NCBI GenBank assembly: GCA_002403445.1
Contig: DHHU01000051.1
Location: 44,325-52,015 of the forward strand
Source: Salinisphaeraceae bacterium UBA4764
GTDB taxonomy: Bacteria > Pseudomonadota > Gammaproteobacteria > Nevskiales > Salinisphaeraceae
Reading direction: 5' to 3'
Length of the DNA: 7,691 bases
A program made the position numbers and the translations under genes. Each line of letters opens with the position of its first letter. The first letter of the stretch is position 1. Of the stretch, positions 5,102 to 7,691 are shown in pieces. The notes under the pieces are model-generated. The model saw nothing but the letters and a program-made list of their open reading frames with translations. It was not told where the DNA came from and ran no database searches.

Positions 5102-6821
5102 CAGCTTATCTGCGCTAGCTACTACCACGATTCTGGCGGCACTACTGGCCGGTTGTGCCAGTATGCGCCCGGCTTCCAACGGCGGCTCGACATCCGCGTC
5201 AGTCACTTCCCTGTCGCCCGCCGCCAAGCATGAAAAATCACACGCCCATTCGGGCAATGCGGGCAATGCCAAAAATCATCCCTCGGTACAGTGGCCACCG
5301 GCTGCCAATACCAGTGCACAGCCTTATCAATGGCCGAGCGCGAGTCAAGACATCTGGGCCGAGATCCGGGCCGGGTTTAGGCTGCCGGGCAATCGATGGC
5401 GTCGACGCGTGCGCCACTGGGCGCAGTTTTACGCCACTCATACAGGGCATTTAGATGCCTCCCTAAAGCGCGCGCGGCCATGGCTTTATCACGTGGTCAA
5501 GCAGGTCAAAAAACGCCATATGCCCACTGAAATCGCGCTTTTGCCGATCGTGGAGAGCGGGTACAACGCGCGCGCCACTTCTGCCTCCGGTGCCAGTGGT
5601 CTCTGGCAGCTTATGCCCAGCACGGCCAGAGGCATGACACTGACCCGTAACTGGTGGTACCACGGTCGCAACGACCCGATTGCCTCCACGCAAGCCGCTC
5701 TAGACTATCTTGAGCGACTGCACACCCGGTATAACGGCAGTTGGCTTCTGGCCTTGGCTGCCTACAACGCCGGGCCAGGCACGATCGATCACGCGCTTGC
5801 ACAAGCCAAGCGTCAAGGTAAGCCAGCAAATTATTGGCATCTCGATGTCTCCAAGGAAACCAGTAATTACGTGCCCAAGCTACTTGCATTGCGTTGGGTC
5901 ATGAGCGCACCGGACAAGTTCGGCATCCACTGGCCGAAACTGGCCAACAAACCACGCACTCAGATCGTGAAATTACCCAAACAAATGGGCTTATCAATCG
6001 CTGCGAACATGGTCAACATGTCAACCCAGCAACTCGTGAAACTCAATCCCGAGATACAACACCAACGGTCGCGTCCGAAAAACGGCCACTTGATCGTGCC
6101 GTCTGGCAAGGCATCGCTGCTTCGCACCAAACTGGCCTCGGCCAACCCCGCCCAACTGGTCAAAAACCATAGCGGTGAATATCGGGTCCATCGTGGCGAC
6201 TCACTCAGCTCAATTGCTCAGCGATTTGGGGTCAGCGTCACGGCCATAAGGCACGCCAACGGCATGACGAACAACCGGATACGCGCCGGCCAGAAATTGC
6301 GTATTCCGCATCGTAACCGCAAGGGCGCATCGCACATTGCATCAACTAAATACACAGTTCAGCCGGGCGACTCGTTATGGAAAATCGCCCATAACCACCA
6401 AACCAGCGTGGCTGCGATCAAACGCGTCAACGACAATATCAACAAAACCCTACACCCCGGTCAGACGATCAGCGTGCCAAGCGCGGGCATGGGACACAGC
6501 TCCCAACCAGCGCAAGTCGTGGTACATCACGGCGAGACCCTGTGGTCCATCGCGCATCGCAATCACGTGAGCGTGGCCGACCTCCGGAAATGGAATCGAC
6601 TCAAACCTAACGCCACGATTCAACCCGGGCAAACGCTAGCGGTTGGCGGCAGTGCCGGTGTCCCCGATTACTATCGGGTAAAATCAGGTGATTCACTATG
6701 GTCGATTGCCAACCGCTTTTCAATGAATGTTTCCACGCTCAAGCGCTTGAACAATATCGGCAATAGCCATGCGATCCAACCGGGTCAACGCTTGCGGCTC
6801 CAGCCATCGGTATCAAGCTGA
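5091..6821 (+). CDS. mltD: Membrane-bound lytic transglycosylase D with four LysM repeats
   Basis: This 576-residue outer-membrane lipoprotein cleaves peptidoglycan glycan strands. It begins with a signal peptide ending in the lipobox LAGC (19–22), so Cys22 should be lipidated. A low-complexity Ser/Ala/Asn-rich linker (about 23–85) follows. The SLT catalytic domain spans about 130–270: catalytic Glu155 lies in IVESGYNARA (153–162), followed by GASGLWQLMPSTARG (167–181) and LAAYNAGPG (222–230). Next comes the MltD spacer region (about 289–338) containing LVKLNPEI (315–322). Four LysM modules finish the protein, at about 363–405, 420–463, 475–518 and 527–570; E. coli MltD has two. The reading frame is open back to 4674, but that would run across gloB; the 5091 start gives a textbook lipoprotein signal, with GGTGG at 5082–5086 as a possible ribosome site. 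In-frame ATGs at 5052 and 5058 are alternatives with a longer basic N-region. Confidence 0.93.
   Translation: MRLNSLSALATTTILAALLAGCASMRPASNGGSTSASVTSLSPAAKHEKSHAHSGNAGNAKNHPSVQWPPAANTSAQPYQWPSASQDIWAEIRAGFRLPGNRWRRRVRHWAQFYATHTGHLDASLKRARPWLYHVVKQVKKRHMPTEIALLPIVESGYNARATSASGASGLWQLMPSTARGMTLTRNWWYHGRNDPIASTQAALDYLERLHTRYNGSWLLALAAYNAGPGTIDHALAQAKRQGKPANYWHLDVSKETSNYVPKLLALRWVMSAPDKFGIHWPKLANKPRTQIVKLPKQMGLSIAANMVNMSTQQLVKLNPEIQHQRSRPKNGHLIVPSGKASLLRTKLASANPAQLVKNHSGEYRVHRGDSLSSIAQRFGVSVTAIRHANGMTNNRIRAGQKLRIPHRNRKGASHIASTKYTVQPGDSLWKIAHNHQTSVAAIKRVNDNINKTLHPGQTISVPSAGMGHSSQPAQVVVHHGETLWSIAHRNHVSVADLRKWNRLKPNATIQPGQTLAVGGSAGVPDYYRVKSGDSLWSIANRFSMNVSTLKRLNNIGNSHAIQPGQRLRLQPSVSS
6177..6800 (+). 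repeat. Four LysM peptidoglycan-binding modules within mltD
   Basis: Each module runs about 43 residues, starts like YxVxxGDSLWSIA and ends like IxPGQxLxI. The spans are about 6177–6305, 6348–6479, 6513–6644 and 6669–6800. Starts are YRVHRGDSLSSIA, YTVQPGDSLWKIA, VVVHHGETLWSIA and YRVKSGDSLWSIA. The third is most diverged (GET for GDS), and its end lacks the final Ile/Pro. Linkers of 8–15 residues are rich in Ser, Ala, Gly and Asn. Confidence 0.9.
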
Positions 6822-6867
6822 CGGAAGTCGCCGGACACGATTCAACCCGATATAACAAGCCCGATTC

Positions 6868-6873
6868 AGGAGG
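6868..6873 (+). promoter_or_regulatory. Strong ribosome binding site of fabI
   Basis: A perfect AGGAGG stands eight bases before the ATG at 6882, the best Shine–Dalgarno in the window, consistent with high expression. In the same 60-bp gap a TATAAC (6851–6856) could be a -10 box, but no matching -35 is seen, so fabI may be read from its own promoter or from the gloB–mltD transcript. Confidence 0.8.
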
Positions 6874-6881
6874 CACCCAAG

Positions 6882-7661
6882 ATGGGATTTTTAACCGGCA
6901 AGACTGCCATTGTGACCGGCATCGCCAGTGATCGATCCATCGCCTACGGTATCGCCAACGCCTTGGCCGAACAGGGCGCTTCGCTTATCCTGACTTATCA
7001 AGGCGACAAACTTCGCGATCGAGTTGCCAAGTTCGGTGAGAAACTGGGCGCCGAAGTGGTTCTGCCGCTCGACGTCGCTCGTGATGAAGACATCGAGGCA
7101 TTGTTCGACAGCGTGGCACAACACTGGTCTCGTATTGATATTTTGGTGCACGCCATCGGGTTTGCACCGCGCGAAGCACTTACGGGCGGTTATCTGGACA
7201 GTATCAGCCGTGAGGCCTCGTCAATTACCCACGATATCAGCGCCTACAGCTTTGCTGCGCTGGCCAAGGCCGCGCGGCCGATGCTGAGCGAGACCGCATC
7301 GCTGATTACCATGACCTACCTTGGCTCGGAGCGTGCCATGCCAGGATACAACATCATGGGCCCCGCCAAAGCCAGCCTAGAGTCGAACATGCGCTTCATG
7401 GCCGCCGATCTCGGCCCCAGTGGCGTCCGCGTCAACGCTATCTCTGCCGGCCCCATCAAGACACTCGCTGCATCCGGCATCCAAGGTTTTCGAAGCCTGT
7501 TGGCCCGGGCAGCAGAAACCGCGCCCTTAAAACGCAATGTTACACAGACCGAGATTGGCAATACCGCAGCTTTTCTTGGCTCGGATCTGGCCTCGGGCAT
7601 CACAGGTGAAGTGATCTACGTTGATGCCGGATACAACATCATGGGGGCCACATCCAACTGA
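6882..7661 (+). CDS. fabI: Enoyl-[acyl-carrier-protein] reductase (NADH)
   Basis: This 259-residue short-chain dehydrogenase-type enzyme reduces trans-2-enoyl-ACP to acyl-ACP, the last step of each fatty-acid elongation cycle. It colinearly matches E. coli FabI (262 residues). The nucleotide-binding start is TGIASDRSIAYGIA (12–25), with LDVARDED (63–70) and HAIGFAP (90–96). Catalytic Tyr146 (in TYLGSERA), Tyr156 and Lys163 fall at the same numbers as in E. coli, and Gly93, the residue altered in classic triclosan-resistant mutants, is kept. The substrate loop NAISAGPIKTLAASGI (185–200) is intact. One variant is Pro161 between the two catalytic residues, in MGPAKAS; E. coli has Leu there. The C-terminus GYNIMGATSN (250–259) is shorter than the E. 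coli tail. The gene follows mltD by 60 bp on the same strand; its downstream neighbour is outside the window. Confidence 0.97.
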   Translation: MGFLTGKTAIVTGIASDRSIAYGIANALAEQGASLILTYQGDKLRDRVAKFGEKLGAEVVLPLDVARDEDIEALFDSVAQHWSRIDILVHAIGFAPREALTGGYLDSISREASSITHDISAYSFAALAKAARPMLSETASLITMTYLGSERAMPGYNIMGPAKASLESNMRFMAADLGPSGVRVNAISAGPIKTLAASGIQGFRSLLARAAETAPLKRNVTQTEIGNTAAFLGSDLASGITGEVIYVDAGYNIMGATSN

Positions 7662-7691
7662 TACCCAACCACATAAACATTGACTGACGGA

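Noticed and set aside
6822..6881. Terminator between mltD and fabI
   Set aside because: No stem with a T-run is present; only a repeated CGATTCA and a weak TATAAC are seen.

Overview
The window reads as ordinary chromosomal DNA of a gammaproteobacterium outside the enteric group. The evidence is the gene order dnaQ–rnhA / gloB–mltD, which matches the E. coli dnaQ–rnhA–yafS–gloB–mltD neighbourhood without yafS, together with an E. coli-type FabI, a lipoprotein MltD and moderately high GC in the genes. I cannot name a genus from the sequence. I see no insertion sequence, phage gene, CRISPR array, tRNA, rRNA or att site.

Layout, left to right. (1) 107–1045 (+): an ArsR-type winged helix fused to a SAM-dependent methyltransferase, with a perfect TATAAT box at 37–42. 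(2) 1046–1660: a 615-bp gap with no convincing gene. Its first part (about 1081–1320) is only about 45% GC and carries four T5–T6 tracts, each followed by a GC-rich motif; its last 130 bp carries two close inverted repeats ahead of the next gene. (3) 1661–2908 (+): a CPA1-type Na+(K+)/H+ antiporter. (4) 2968–4178 (−): rnhA then dnaQ, a two-gene unit converging on the antiporter. (5) 4179–4324: the divergent rnhA/gloB promoter region. (6) 4325–6821 (+): gloB overlapping mltD by 11 bp. (7) 6882–7661 (+): fabI with a strong Shine–Dalgarno. The last 30 bases hold nothing I can call.

Functionally, the right half is core housekeeping: proofreading (DnaQ), RNA:DNA hybrid removal (RNase HI), methylglyoxal detoxification (GloB), cell-wall turnover (MltD) and fatty-acid synthesis (FabI). 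The left half is more accessory: a putative regulator that may sense SAM or S-adenosylhomocysteine, and a pH/ion homeostasis antiporter with a possible operator region. I found no previously undescribed multi-gene system. The places most worth a second look are the regulator–methyltransferase fusion, the unexplained 615-bp gap and the paired palindromes before the antiporter.
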